Assembly (NCBI RefSeq): GCF_900103125.1 | Contig: NZ_FNJV01000004.1 | Span: 186,001-250,000 of the forward strand | Reading direction: 5' to 3' | DNA length: 64,000 bases | Origin: Mucilaginibacter sp. OK268 | Lineage (GTDB): Bacteria > Bacteroidota > Bacteroidia > Sphingobacteriales > Sphingobacteriaceae | Shown here: positions 1 to 7,246 of the stretch, in pieces | Numbering within the stretch: the first letter of the stretch is position 1 | Layout of the letters: the number at the start of each line of letters is the position of its first letter | The notes under the pieces: generated by a model | Told to the model about the DNA's origin: nothing | Seen by the model: only the letters and a program-made list of their open reading frames with translations | Database searches by the model: none | Program-made: the position numbers and the translations under genes

Positions 1-1
1 G

Positions 2-142
2 CAACCCAATCCTAACAATGTATCAAAAGATGATGCGGAACGGATGCTGGAAGCCCTGAACAACGATGAAAAACAAACGCAGGATAAGCTTAAAAACAAA
101 AAGCAAAAAGGCGTTAAAATGCACATAGAAAAAGAATGGTAG
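2..142 (+). CDS. batC: BatC-like TPR protein, C-terminal fragment
   Basis: Only the last 46 codons and a TAG stop are in the window; the gene begins to the left. The fragment is hydrophilic and charged, containing DDAERMLEALNNDE and then a lysine-rich tail ending in HIEKEW. Position is the main argument: it lies directly before batD and batE on the same strand, where Bacteroidota Bat operons carry the TPR protein BatC, whose C-terminus usually reads like this (a short helix followed by a Lys/Gln-rich tail). The Bat proteins are envelope proteins linked to aerotolerance or stress resistance. No TPR unit is visible in the fragment itself, so the name depends on context. Confidence 0.6.
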   Translation, partial: QPNPNNVSKDDAERMLEALNNDEKQTQDKLKNKKQKGVKMHIEKEW

Positions 143-173
143 GTTTAAGTTGTGAGCGACTTTATAAAAATAT

Positions 174-255
174 CGTCATTGCGAGGTGCGAAGCAATCCC
201 CGATTTGCAGAGCCGCTCTGTATAGTTTGGGATTGCTTCGTACCTCGCAATGACG
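174..255. repeat. REP-like palindrome, family R1 (copy a)
   Basis: A 25-base arm starting CGTCATTGCGAGG and running into GAAGCAATC is repeated inverted at 231-255, with a 32-base centre. It fills the gap between batC and batD. The same arm recurs at 3121, 11398, 28492, 40883 and 46324, always between genes. It could fold as RNA between two cotranscribed genes. Confidence 0.85.
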
Positions 256-308
256 GCAGTTTTAGACTTGTAAAACTTGACTTACAGCTACAGATTTGAA
301 AGAATTAA

Positions 309-2141
309 ATGAAAAAAAAATACTGCATATTGTTATTATTTCTGCTGAGTACAAGCCTGCTTTTTGCTGCCGATATTCATTTTACGGCTTCGGCAAGTAA
401 AACAGAAGTAAGTACAACCGAGCAGTTTGAAGTAACTTTTACCATCAATAATAGCGGCGACCGTTTTACGCCTCCTTCATTTACCGGTTTCCTGGTAGTA
501 TCGGGCCCTAACGTGTCTACCAGTATGGAAGTTATCAATGGCAACGCTTCTTCGAGCATGGCTTATAGTTATGTACTGGTTGCTGTAAAAGAAGGTACCT
601 ATACCATTGGGCCGGCAACTATTTTTTCGGGTGGCCGGCAGCTGAACACCAAACCCCTGAAGATAAAGGCGGTGAAAGGATCGGCGTCTCAGCAGAATAA
701 TGCTGCCGCGGCCGCTGCTGCCGCTCAGTCGCAAAATGCGCCCGATAGCCGGGTTACCATGAAAAGACCAGGAACAGATATTAATAAATCATTATTTATC
801 AGGGCCGATGTCGACAAAAGCAACGTGTACCTGGGCGAGCAGATCACTTTAACCTATAAATTGTATACGCGGGTAGCTATAGTAGGCAGCGAACCGGACA
901 AACTTCCGGATCTGAACGGTTTTTTTAGCCAGGATATCAAAAATCCAAATCAGAGCCCAAATTGGCATGTGGAAACTTACAAAGGCGTAAAATTCAACGT
1001 GGCCGATATGAAAAAGAATATCCTGTTCCCCGAGCATACCGGTAATATCAACATCGACCCCATATCCATGCTTTTTGTGATACGGGAGGCCGCCAAAGCC
1101 AGTGACGACGATATGTTCGGACAGTTTTTTGGCACCTATAATGATGTTAAATACAAGATCAAAAGCGCGCCGACCATTATTCACGTAAAACCACTCCCGC
1201 CTGGAAAACCGGATGGCTTTGGTGGCGCGGTGGGTAAATTCTCTATCAGCACTTCCTTAGATAAAAAAGAGATCAAGGCTAATGAGCCGATCAACTATAC
1301 CATTAAAATTTCGGGAACCGGGAACCTGAAATTGTTAAAGCCATTAAGTCCGGCTTTCCCTGCCGATTTTGAGAAGTACGATCCAAAGACGGAGGACACC
1401 ATTGCCGAAAAAGAAAGCGGCGAAACCGGCAGCCGTCTTTATAGTTACCTGCTGATACCGCGGCACGAGGGCAATTTTACCATCGATCCGGTTAAGTTTT
1501 CGTACTTTAACCCGGCTACCGGCAAATATGTATCGCTGCCAACCCAGGGTTTCACGATAAAGGTGAACAAGGGAACCATGGAAAATAATGTCACCGCTTT
1601 TTCCGGTGCCGATAAACAGGATGTAAAATTGCTGAATAAGGACATCCGTTATATTAAAACCAGTGGCGATATCGCCAAAAACGGCGAAGGTTTTTATGAC
1701 TCGGGCTTGTACTACGGTTTACTGGCTTTTGGTCCGCTGTTGTTTTTAGGCGCCTTGGTATACGGCAAATGGTACGAAAAGAATAACAGCGATATTGTTG
1801 AGGTAAAAAGAAGGAAAGCCGGTAAAATAGCAGCCAAACACCTGGCCAGCGCGCAGGCACAGTTAACAGCTAAAAACTCCAAAGCTTTTTACGAAAATGT
1901 GTTCAGGGGCCTGTACGGTTATTTAAGCGACAAGCTCAATATTGCCGCAGCCGATCTGAACCGGGAAAAAATTGCTTCGGAACTGAAAGCACGTTCGCTG
2001 GATGAAGGACTGATCAATGAACTGCTGGATACGCTTGACCTGTGCGATATGGCACGTTATGCACCGGTATCTGGTATATCAGAACAGCAGATGTTTGACA
2101 AAGCAAAAAACATGATCAATGACATTGAAGATAAGTTATAG
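309..2141 (+). CDS. batD: BatD family protein
   Basis: 610 residues. An N-terminal signal peptide (residues 1-20, ending LLFAAD) is followed by a long extracytoplasmic region of beta-rich repeats, including ATEVS/TTEQFEVTFTINN-type segments. An alanine run (about 131-138) follows the first third. One membrane helix lies at about residues 465-490 (GLLAFGPLLFLGALVYG), then a cytoplasmic helical tail. This matches the BatD/oxygen-tolerance family in length and topology. BatD is thought to work with the VWA proteins BatA/BatB and the TPR proteins BatC/BatE in the inner membrane; its molecular role is not settled. It lies between the batC fragment and batE, with palindromic repeats in both gaps, so cotranscription is likely but the RNA may be processed or attenuated there. 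Confidence 0.88.
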   Translation: MKKKYCILLLFLLSTSLLFAADIHFTASASKTEVSTTEQFEVTFTINNSGDRFTPPSFTGFLVVSGPNVSTSMEVINGNASSSMAYSYVLVAVKEGTYTIGPATIFSGGRQLNTKPLKIKAVKGSASQQNNAAAAAAAAQSQNAPDSRVTMKRPGTDINKSLFIRADVDKSNVYLGEQITLTYKLYTRVAIVGSEPDKLPDLNGFFSQDIKNPNQSPNWHVETYKGVKFNVADMKKNILFPEHTGNINIDPISMLFVIREAAKASDDDMFGQFFGTYNDVKYKIKSAPTIIHVKPLPPGKPDGFGGAVGKFSISTSLDKKEIKANEPINYTIKISGTGNLKLLKPLSPAFPADFEKYDPKTEDTIAEKESGETGSRLYSYLLIPRHEGNFTIDPVKFSYFNPATGKYVSLPTQGFTIKVNKGTMENNVTAFSGADKQDVKLLNKDIRYIKTSGDIAKNGEGFYDSGLYYGLLAFGPLLFLGALVYGKWYEKNNSDIVEVKRRKAGKIAAKHLASAQAQLTAKNSKAFYENVFRGLYGYLSDKLNIAAADLNREKIASELKARSLDEGLINELLDTLDLCDMARYAPVSGISEQQMFDKAKNMINDIEDKL

Positions 2142-2204
2142 ATGTGCAGATATGCAAAGGTGCGGATGTGCAGATGGTTATGATTTTCAAAATCTAAAGA
2201 GGGG

Positions 2205-2275
2205 TGTCATGCTGAGCCCGTCGAAGCATGGTGGGTGGGCCTCTGCGCGCGCGCTTCGACAAGCTCAGGGTGACA
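2205..2275. repeat. REP-like palindrome, family R2 (copy a)
   Basis: An imperfect palindrome beginning TGTCATGCTGAGC and ending GCTCAGGGTGACA, with an inner GTCGAAGCATGGTGGG half-arm and a GC-rich centre. It sits in the batD-batE gap. Similar copies occur at 25566 and 44214. Confidence 0.8.
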
Positions 2276-2336
2276 GGCCAATAGTTTAAAATGTTGTGAA
2301 ATCACTAATTCAATAAATCACTAATTAATCACCCCG

Positions 2337-3095
2337 ATGAGGCGTATTATATATTTGTTATTGCTTACCATATCGCCGCTATTGGCTTTCAGCGATGATG
2401 CTACATCGGCGCTGTTTAAAAAAGGTAACGCCGAATATGCCAAAGCCCAATATCCGGCGGCCATAGCATCCTACCAGAAACTGGTTGATGGCGGTTACCG
2501 GTCGGTAGCAGTTTACTTTAATTTAGGTAATGCCTATTATAAAAACGGCGATATTCCATCGGCATTGCTGTATTACGAAAAGGCACACAAGCTTTCGCCG
2601 GGCGATGAGGATATCCGCATCAATATCCAGCTGGCCAACTTAAAAACTACCGACAAGCTGGAAGCAACGCCCGAGTTTTTTATCACCAAATGGTGGCATA
2701 GCTTTATTTTGGCCTGCTCTTTAGGCACCCTGGCTGTGCTGAGTGTGCTGTTGATACTGGCAGGTTCGGGGATATTGATCCTTTATCGCTTTACCTCGTC
2801 GGTAACCATTAAAAAAGTCTCCTTTTACTCGGCTATTGCGCTGGTGTTTTTGGGCTTGGTTTGTATTTTTATAGCCGGTAGACAGGCGGATTATTTCGAC
2901 AGTCATCACGAAGCCATTGTTTTCAGCGGTTCGGTAACCATCAAAAGTGAACCTGCATTAAAGTCCAAAGATCTGTTTATACTGCACGACGGCACCAAGG
3001 TTGATATCCTGGAGCATAGTAACGATTGGGTAAAGATCAGGCTATCCAACGGCAACGAAGGCTGGATAAGTGCTACGGATGTAAGGGAGATATAA
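2337..3095 (+). CDS. batE: BatE: TPR and SH3-domain membrane protein
   Basis: 252 residues. The signal sequence is residues 1-18. TPR repeats cover about 22-100 (GNAEYAKAQYPAAIASYQKL, then NLGNAYYKNGDIPSALLYYEKA). Two membrane helices follow at about 124-150 and 163-182, and a bacterial SH3 domain at about 195-252 (VKIRLSNGNEGWI). This order is typical of BatE. TPR and SH3 parts are protein-interaction modules, so the protein probably helps scaffold the Bat complex in the periplasm or inner membrane. It is the last recognisable gene of the Bat operon here; a repeat-rich 670-base spacer follows. Confidence 0.87.
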   Translation: MRRIIYLLLLTISPLLAFSDDATSALFKKGNAEYAKAQYPAAIASYQKLVDGGYRSVAVYFNLGNAYYKNGDIPSALLYYEKAHKLSPGDEDIRINIQLANLKTTDKLEATPEFFITKWWHSFILACSLGTLAVLSVLLILAGSGILILYRFTSSVTIKKVSFYSAIALVFLGLVCIFIAGRQADYFDSHHEAIVFSGSVTIKSEPALKSKDLFILHDGTKVDILEHSNDWVKIRLSNGNEGWISATDVREI

Positions 3096-3120
3096 ATAAT
3101 GTCCACAATTCAATTCCGCG

Positions 3121-3164
3121 CGTCATTGCGAGGAACGAAGCAATCTCTAAGCTATACAGGGACG
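3121..3164. repeat. R1 half element (copy b)
   Basis: CGTCATTGCGAGG followed by AACGAAGCAATC, as in other R1 copies, but the inverted partner arm is missing. It is a truncated or decayed copy. Confidence 0.7.
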
Positions 3165-3216
3165 TTTTGCATGGCGTATACCCGCTCTTGGCCGCGGGAG
3201 GGCCAGTCACGTTTTT

Positions 3217-3332
3217 CGTTGTTGTTTGTTTTTTTATAGGTACTCAAGATGGCTTCGCCGTATGTCGCCACAAAAGTAACCAAGACCGAGCGAAGCGAGA
3301 TAATGAGTACCGATAAAAAACAAACAACAACG
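3217..3332. repeat. Long inverted repeat around a 58-base centre
   Basis: The left arm 3217-3245 (CGTTGTTGTTTG... TACTCA) pairs with the right arm 3304-3332 (TGAGTACCG... CAACAACG) with only small mismatches. The centre contains a shorter GGCTTCGCC/CGAAGCG dyad. Transcription across it would form a stem of nearly 30 bp. It does not match R1, R2 or R4. Confidence 0.75.
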
Positions 3333-3601
3333 AATAAAGGCTGTCACCAGAAATGCTTCTTTGCCGCACATAGCCTTTGCCCCGCAAAGCAGTCAGAATC
3401 ACGGGCTGCTAAACCTTACCTCCAATCGTTCGCACTATTCCCCGGCTTCGGCAAGGTTTGCTAATGCCTCTGCCGTTACACAGGCCACCATATTCTGCCC
3501 GCTTTCGTCCGAAGCTTATCTGCTGACGGAGAAGAAAATGTCTTTGCTGCTTGAGTGTTACCTTACTGAATTGAACGATTAATAAAGGAATTTAAAAGGG
3601 G

Positions 3602-3714
3602 TGTCATTTCGAACGAGGTACGAGGAGAAATCTTCTACGCCTGGATAAGCAAATTGTACAAGATTTCTCTTCGCCCGCTAACACAAGCTCCTGCTTTTAC
3701 CCATCGAAATGGCA
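3602..3714. repeat. REP-like palindrome, family R3
   Basis: It starts TGTCATTTCGAACG, contains GAGGAGAAATCTT and the partial complement AAGATTTCTCTTCG, and ends near CATCGAAATGGCA. Arms are imperfect. It lies beyond the stop codon of the minus-strand kinase gene and is the only clear copy of this family in the window. Confidence 0.6.
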
Positions 3715-3766
3715 AATTTGTTAGAAATTTATTTCTTCCGCCCGCTCATGGTCTATTAACCATTAA

Positions 3767-4657
3767 CTATAAACAGCAAACGTTTTTCTCACCTACTTCC
3801 TGCAAATTCAACACATCCTCTTTAGTACCGGTAAACGGTCCTGATGATTCTATTTTGAAACTGGCCATGGCGGCTGCAAATTCGCCTGCTTCCTGGAACG
3901 AAGCGCCTTTTGTGCGCTGGTATAAGTATCCGGCCATATAGGTATCGCCGCAACCGGTAGCATCAACAACAGCTGTGGGGATATAGGCAGGCACATTGTA
4001 AAAAAGACCATCGGCATAAATTACGGAGCCCATGCTGCCCAGGGTGATCACCACTTCTTTCACGCCCCAGTCGGCTAGTACTAAGGCACCTTTTTTAATA
4101 TCTGTCAATCCGGTCAAGGCTTCCAGTTCGTGCTCGTTCACCTTTAAAATATCGATGTATTGCAGGGCTTCTTTTTTGGCGGGCCAGTCAACGGGGATCA
4201 CGTTTTTATCTTCCACCTTGCGTAAATAACCTTGTGCATCCAACGATACCCTGCCACGACTGCTTAGTTCCTTGATGAGGCTAACCGGGATATCATCGGC
4301 CAAAAGCGGACCTAAGTGAAAGATCAGGGCATCAATGCCCCGCAATTGTTCTACAGTAAAAGGGGCGGCTTTTTGGAGCACGCGCTGGGTGCGGTGATCC
4401 TGGTTGCCCGAGTAAATATTTTCGAAATATACGGTATGGGCACAGGTTGATGCATGAACCTCGGTACCTTTGGCGCGTAAAGCTTCAACGGTTGGCATTT
4501 CGTTTTCGGCAAGCGAAGTCACCAGCGTATAGCTTACATCCATATTCCGGATGGCGCTTGAAAAGTAAAAAGATGTGCCACCGGCCATGTGTTTAACCGC
4601 CTGTGGTGTCACCACTTTATCTAACGTAATATGCCCTATGCAACAGATATCGTACAT
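3767..4657 (-). CDS. PfkB family carbohydrate kinase
   Basis: 296 residues. The ribokinase/PfkB fold is shown by an N-terminal GHITLDKV strand, the substrate-side AGGTSFYFSSA segment (about 25-36), and the C-terminal PfkB signature DATGCGDTYMAGYL, whose GxGD-type aspartate is the catalytic base. The family phosphorylates sugars or nucleosides with ATP in the cytoplasm; the exact substrate cannot be read from the sequence. A promoter-like box (TACCTTTG on the minus strand, 4713-4720) lies about 56 bases upstream. The gene stands alone, divergent from the EthD-like gene. Confidence 0.85.
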   Translation of the reverse strand: MYDICCIGHITLDKVVTPQAVKHMAGGTSFYFSSAIRNMDVSYTLVTSLAENEMPTVEALRAKGTEVHASTCAHTVYFENIYSGNQDHRTQRVLQKAAPFTVEQLRGIDALIFHLGPLLADDIPVSLIKELSSRGRVSLDAQGYLRKVEDKNVIPVDWPAKKEALQYIDILKVNEHELEALTGLTDIKKGALVLADWGVKEVVITLGSMGSVIYADGLFYNVPAYIPTAVVDATGCGDTYMAGYLYQRTKGASFQEAGEFAAAMASFKIESSGPFTGTKEDVLNLQEVGEKNVCCL

Positions 4658-4978
4658 GTAATTCCCCTTTTTATAACAAATGCCCTTGATGTTTTATATC
4701 CGGAGCAAACCGCAAAGGTAGGTAATAAGATGGTTTTTAAATGTATAATGCTGGTTACATGAAAAAAAATGACATATAGTGGGTAGTTTTAGAATGGATT
4801 TTTACCTGTTTAACAAGTGAATAGACCTTAACCGGGCTTGGGTGTAATGTTTCCAGGCGCCGACACGTAATAGGTGAAAGTCAACATTTTGCGGATCGGT
4901 TATTTTCGTCACTACGGAAAAATAGGCTGATCCCGGCTTTTTTCGATACCTTTAAATTTAACCTTAAAAGCCTATAAA
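4658..4978. promoter_or_regulatory. Divergent promoter region
   Basis: A 321-base spacer between two divergently transcribed genes. On the minus strand TACCTTTG (4713-4720) fits the Bacteroidota -7 consensus TAnnTTTG for the kinase gene. Towards the EthD gene there is a TACCTTTA at about 4947-4954, a plausible -7 box about 25 bases before the start codon. No gene seen. Confidence 0.5.
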
Positions 4979-5380
4979 ATGAAAACAAAAGCTATTTTAT
5001 TGCTCCTGTTTTTGGGAATGTCTGTAAGTTGCCTGCAAGCTCAAACTACAGATGCTCCCAAAGTAAAAAAAGGAATGATCAAAGTAACCGTTCTTTATCC
5101 AAATGGAGAAGGGAAAACCTTTGACATGGACTACTACACCAAGAACCATATGCCGTTGATGGCTAAGTTCTTTAACCTCAAAATTTACGCTATTGATAAA
5201 GGCATATCAAGCGGAACGCCTGGTACACCGGTTCCGTTCCTGGCCATTGGTTACCTGTATTTCGATAAACTTTCTGATTACGAAACCGCCCTTGCAAAAC
5301 ATTTGGACGAAATTAGAGCTGATTTTCCGAAGTATACCAATATCACGCCACTTATCCAGATCAGTGAGGTGGTTCAATAA
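4979..5380 (+). CDS. Exported EthD-domain protein
   Basis: 133 residues. Residues 1-21 form a signal peptide (MKTKAILLLLFLGM...LQAQ). The rest is an EthD/dimeric alpha-beta barrel domain: KVTVLYPNGEGKTFDMDYY, then NHMPLMAKF, and a C-terminal FPKYTNITPLIQISEVV strand. EthD proteins are small ferredoxin-like-fold proteins first seen beside ether-degrading P450 systems; most have no known reaction. A secreted version is less common. It is monocistronic and followed by intergenic element A, whose hairpin may act as its terminator. Confidence 0.75.
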   Translation: MKTKAILLLLFLGMSVSCLQAQTTDAPKVKKGMIKVTVLYPNGEGKTFDMDYYTKNHMPLMAKFFNLKIYAIDKGISSGTPGTPVPFLAIGYLYFDKLSDYETALAKHLDEIRADFPKYTNITPLIQISEVVQ

Positions 5381-5404
5381 CGCCTGGATATTCCGCTAAA
5401 TATT

Positions 5405-5695
5405 GCGTATATTTGTATATATAAACATAAACAGCCCGGTTTTCCAATCAAAAGGAAAACCGGGCTGTTTTGTTAAGAGGAAAAAGGGAACAAAAACCGA
5501 CTGTTTTATAGATAGTTATTTGAATATCAATAATTTAATACTTCTTAAACCGCTCAAAACCATGTTAAAATTTGTTAAAAAGTGTTAAAATCGGTGGTTT
5601 TGAATGAGTTTTGAGCAGTTTTAGATGCATTTTAGCTCTGTTTTTAGTTAAAAAAGTGTTAAAATAAAGCTTTAAAAAGTTTTTTAGGTAACCTG
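5405..5695 (+). repeat. Intergenic element A (hairpin plus GTTAAAA boxes)
   Basis: The parts in order are: a promoter-like TATATTTG (5408-5415); a perfect 17-bp hairpin (5429-5445 with 5454-5470, core CAGCCCGGTT) followed by a T-rich TGTTAAG; three GTTAAAA boxes at 5564, 5574 and 5584 (exact 10-base period) flanked by CTCAAAAC and GTTTTGAGCAG; and two more boxes at 5647 and 5658. An inverted homologue lies at about 37430-37705 and a short one at 40713-40780. It sits between convergent genes. It may encode a short RNA, or be a mobile or regulatory repeat; no protein is evident. Confidence 0.7.
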
Positions 5696-5703
5696 AGGGT
5701 TTC

Positions 5704-6432
5704 TTAAAGGAAGGTCACCAAGGTTACCCCGCTCATTATGATCATCAGGGCATCTTCTACAATGGTAACCGTGCTCATGGGCAGGTTAAAAACAGCACCC
5801 AGACAAGCACATTGAATTTTGCGTTTGTTCAGCACGCTTTGCAGCACACCAATCAAACTTACTGTCATCACCACAAAGGTGACCGCATTTACCGCAATAG
5901 GTTGAATACCCAGCGCGAAAGCCAGGCCTAATCCCAGCTCAACAAAAGCATATATATAGCCCCATGCCCTGAACCGCTTTGCTACAATATCATACATGGA
6001 ATAACTATCCGCAAAGCCCTGGAGGTTAAGCAGTTTAAAAAAGGAGAAGGTGAGGAAAAAGCCGCTCATAAATATGCGCATGGCGGTCATGGTCATAAAC
6101 CCATGTGCGGTATACCCTGCTATAATAGCTATGGTTAAAATATAGCCGAAAATGAGCAATATGGGTTTATAGGTCGCCAGCCAGGTACGGTTTTCGGTAT
6201 CCATATCCATACTCATGGTATGCTGTGCTTCACTGAGTTGATACTTGGGATAGTCTTTTAAGGCATCCCGTAAGGTAGATGTAGGGATATGCTGCGCCAT
6301 GGTGATATCGGCGGTACCTTCGGCAAGGGAGATATCTACCTTTTGTACATCCTTTACCTGCGTAAGCAGGGCTTCAACTTTATGCTGACAACCGCTGCAG
6401 GTCATGCCGGTTATTTGATAAGTATGTGTCAT
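5704..6432 (-). CDS. Heavy-metal-associated domain fused to MauE/DoxX-like membrane protein
   Basis: 242 residues. The N-terminal 65 residues are a heavy-metal-associated (HMA) domain with the metal-binding motif GMTCSGC. Then come four to five membrane helices (about 90-110, 113-135, 155-175, 178-200, 220-240) resembling the MauE/DoxX-like family, with a cysteine pair in IQCACLG near the cytosolic face before the last helix. MauE-type proteins are linked to thiol chemistry or electron transfer; HMA domains bind Cu(I) or Zn(II). The most likely role is metal transfer or uptake across the inner membrane. The gene lies 105 bases downstream of the AraC gene, which carries its own CxxC domain, so the pair probably belongs to one metal response. 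Confidence 0.78.
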   Translation of the reverse strand: MTHTYQITGMTCSGCQHKVEALLTQVKDVQKVDISLAEGTADITMAQHIPTSTLRDALKDYPKYQLSEAQHTMSMDMDTENRTWLATYKPILLIFGYILTIAIIAGYTAHGFMTMTAMRIFMSGFFLTFSFFKLLNLQGFADSYSMYDIVAKRFRAWGYIYAFVELGLGLAFALGIQPIAVNAVTFVVMTVSLIGVLQSVLNKRKIQCACLGAVFNLPMSTVTIVEDALMIIMSGVTLVTFL

Positions 6433-6537
6433 GATTTAAATATTAAATTGATAACACAAATTTACCTACAGCAGAGCCGGGCGGCCTTACAGAATTATGG
6501 ATGGTTGTTATAAGATTTTTATCGGGAAAGAGCCCGG

Positions 6538-7110
6538 TTACACATCATCGATATTTTTACGACCATGCTTTTGCAGACTTTTAAATTGCGATGGTGTCAT
6601 CCCGGTTACCTGTTTAAACTGGGCCGAAAGATGCGCTACACTGCTATAACCTAACTGATAAGAGATCTCCGAAAGACTCAGCTCGTTATAGATCAGTAGT
6701 TCTTTTACTTTTTCAATTTTTTGGGCGATGTAATACTTTTCTATCGTAGTGCCTTCAACGGATGAAAATAAATTGCTCAGATAGCTGTAATCGTGGTGCA
6801 GATGGTTGGCTAACAGCGCCGAAAGTTTTAGTGGATTAGTGGTATCTGTATAATGTACCAGTTTGATGATCTCGGTTTTTATTTGCTCTATCAGGCGGCT
6901 TTTCTGGTCGTCTATCATTTCAAAACCCAATGCTGTCAGGGATATTTCCAGCTGCTGAAGCTGCTCGTCGCCAGGTTTTTCTTTCAGACTGATCTCGCCC
7001 AACTCAACACTTAAAGGTTCCAGGCCGGCTTTTTCCAATTCGGTTTGTACCGCCATTTTACAGCGGTTACATACCATGTTTTTGATGTACAGTTTCACAG
7101 GAGTATTCAT
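6538..7110 (-). CDS. Small AraC-type regulator with metal-binding-like N-terminus
   Basis: 190 residues from the ATG at 7110; longer upstream in-frame readings would overlap the VWA gene and have no domain, so this start is preferred. Residues 1-60 resemble an HMA fold (KLYIKNMVCNRCKMAVQTEL, with MVCNRC as the CxxC). Residues 95-190 are an AraC DNA-binding domain with both helix-turn-helix units: SLSEISYQLGYSSVAHLSAQ, then FKQVTGMTPSQFKSL. AraC regulators are usually near 280-300 residues, so the compact form is unusual. It is probably a transcription regulator that senses a thiophilic metal through its cysteines and controls the HMA-membrane gene downstream. The metal is unknown. Confidence 0.8.
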   Translation of the reverse strand: MNTPVKLYIKNMVCNRCKMAVQTELEKAGLEPLSVELGEISLKEKPGDEQLQQLEISLTALGFEMIDDQKSRLIEQIKTEIIKLVHYTDTTNPLKLSALLANHLHHDYSYLSNLFSSVEGTTIEKYYIAQKIEKVKELLIYNELSLSEISYQLGYSSVAHLSAQFKQVTGMTPSQFKSLQKHGRKNIDDV

Positions 7111-7144
7111 GCTTTGTAAAGCTATACATAAATTTAGGGTACAA

Positions 7145-7173
7145 CAAAAGCCCCTGCATGAGCAGAGGCTTTG
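7145..7173 (-). terminator. Rho-independent terminator of the VWA gene
   Basis: AAAGCCCCTGC at 7147 pairs with GCAGAGGCTTT ending at 7172 (one mismatch), with a 4-base loop. On the minus strand it is followed by TTTTGTTG. It lies 75 bases past the VWA stop codon. Confidence 0.65.
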
Positions 7174-7246
7174 TTTACAGAAAGGTGATACAGGCCAGCC
7201 GCGCATTTCCCCCTTACCGGCACTGTATCCCTGGTTCTGTAGTGAT

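Larger units (their letters stand above)
3096..3766. other. Repeat-rich intergenic region after batE
   Basis: No convincing gene in 671 bases. It holds a half copy of R1 (3121-3164), a long inverted repeat (3217-3332) and a third palindrome type (3602-3714). Short reading frames here overlap each other, start inside repeats and have no recognisable domain. Confidence 0.7.

Noticed and set aside
3026..3582. Three overlapping short reading frames after batE
   Set aside because: They overlap each other and batE in different frames, run through palindromic repeats and show no domain, signal peptide or plausible composition.
5429..5470. Element A hairpin as nothing more than the terminator of the EthD gene
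   Set aside because: It may terminate that gene, but copies B and C with the same flanks lie upstream of or unrelated to gene ends, and the homology extends far beyond the hairpin, so a plain terminator does not explain it.
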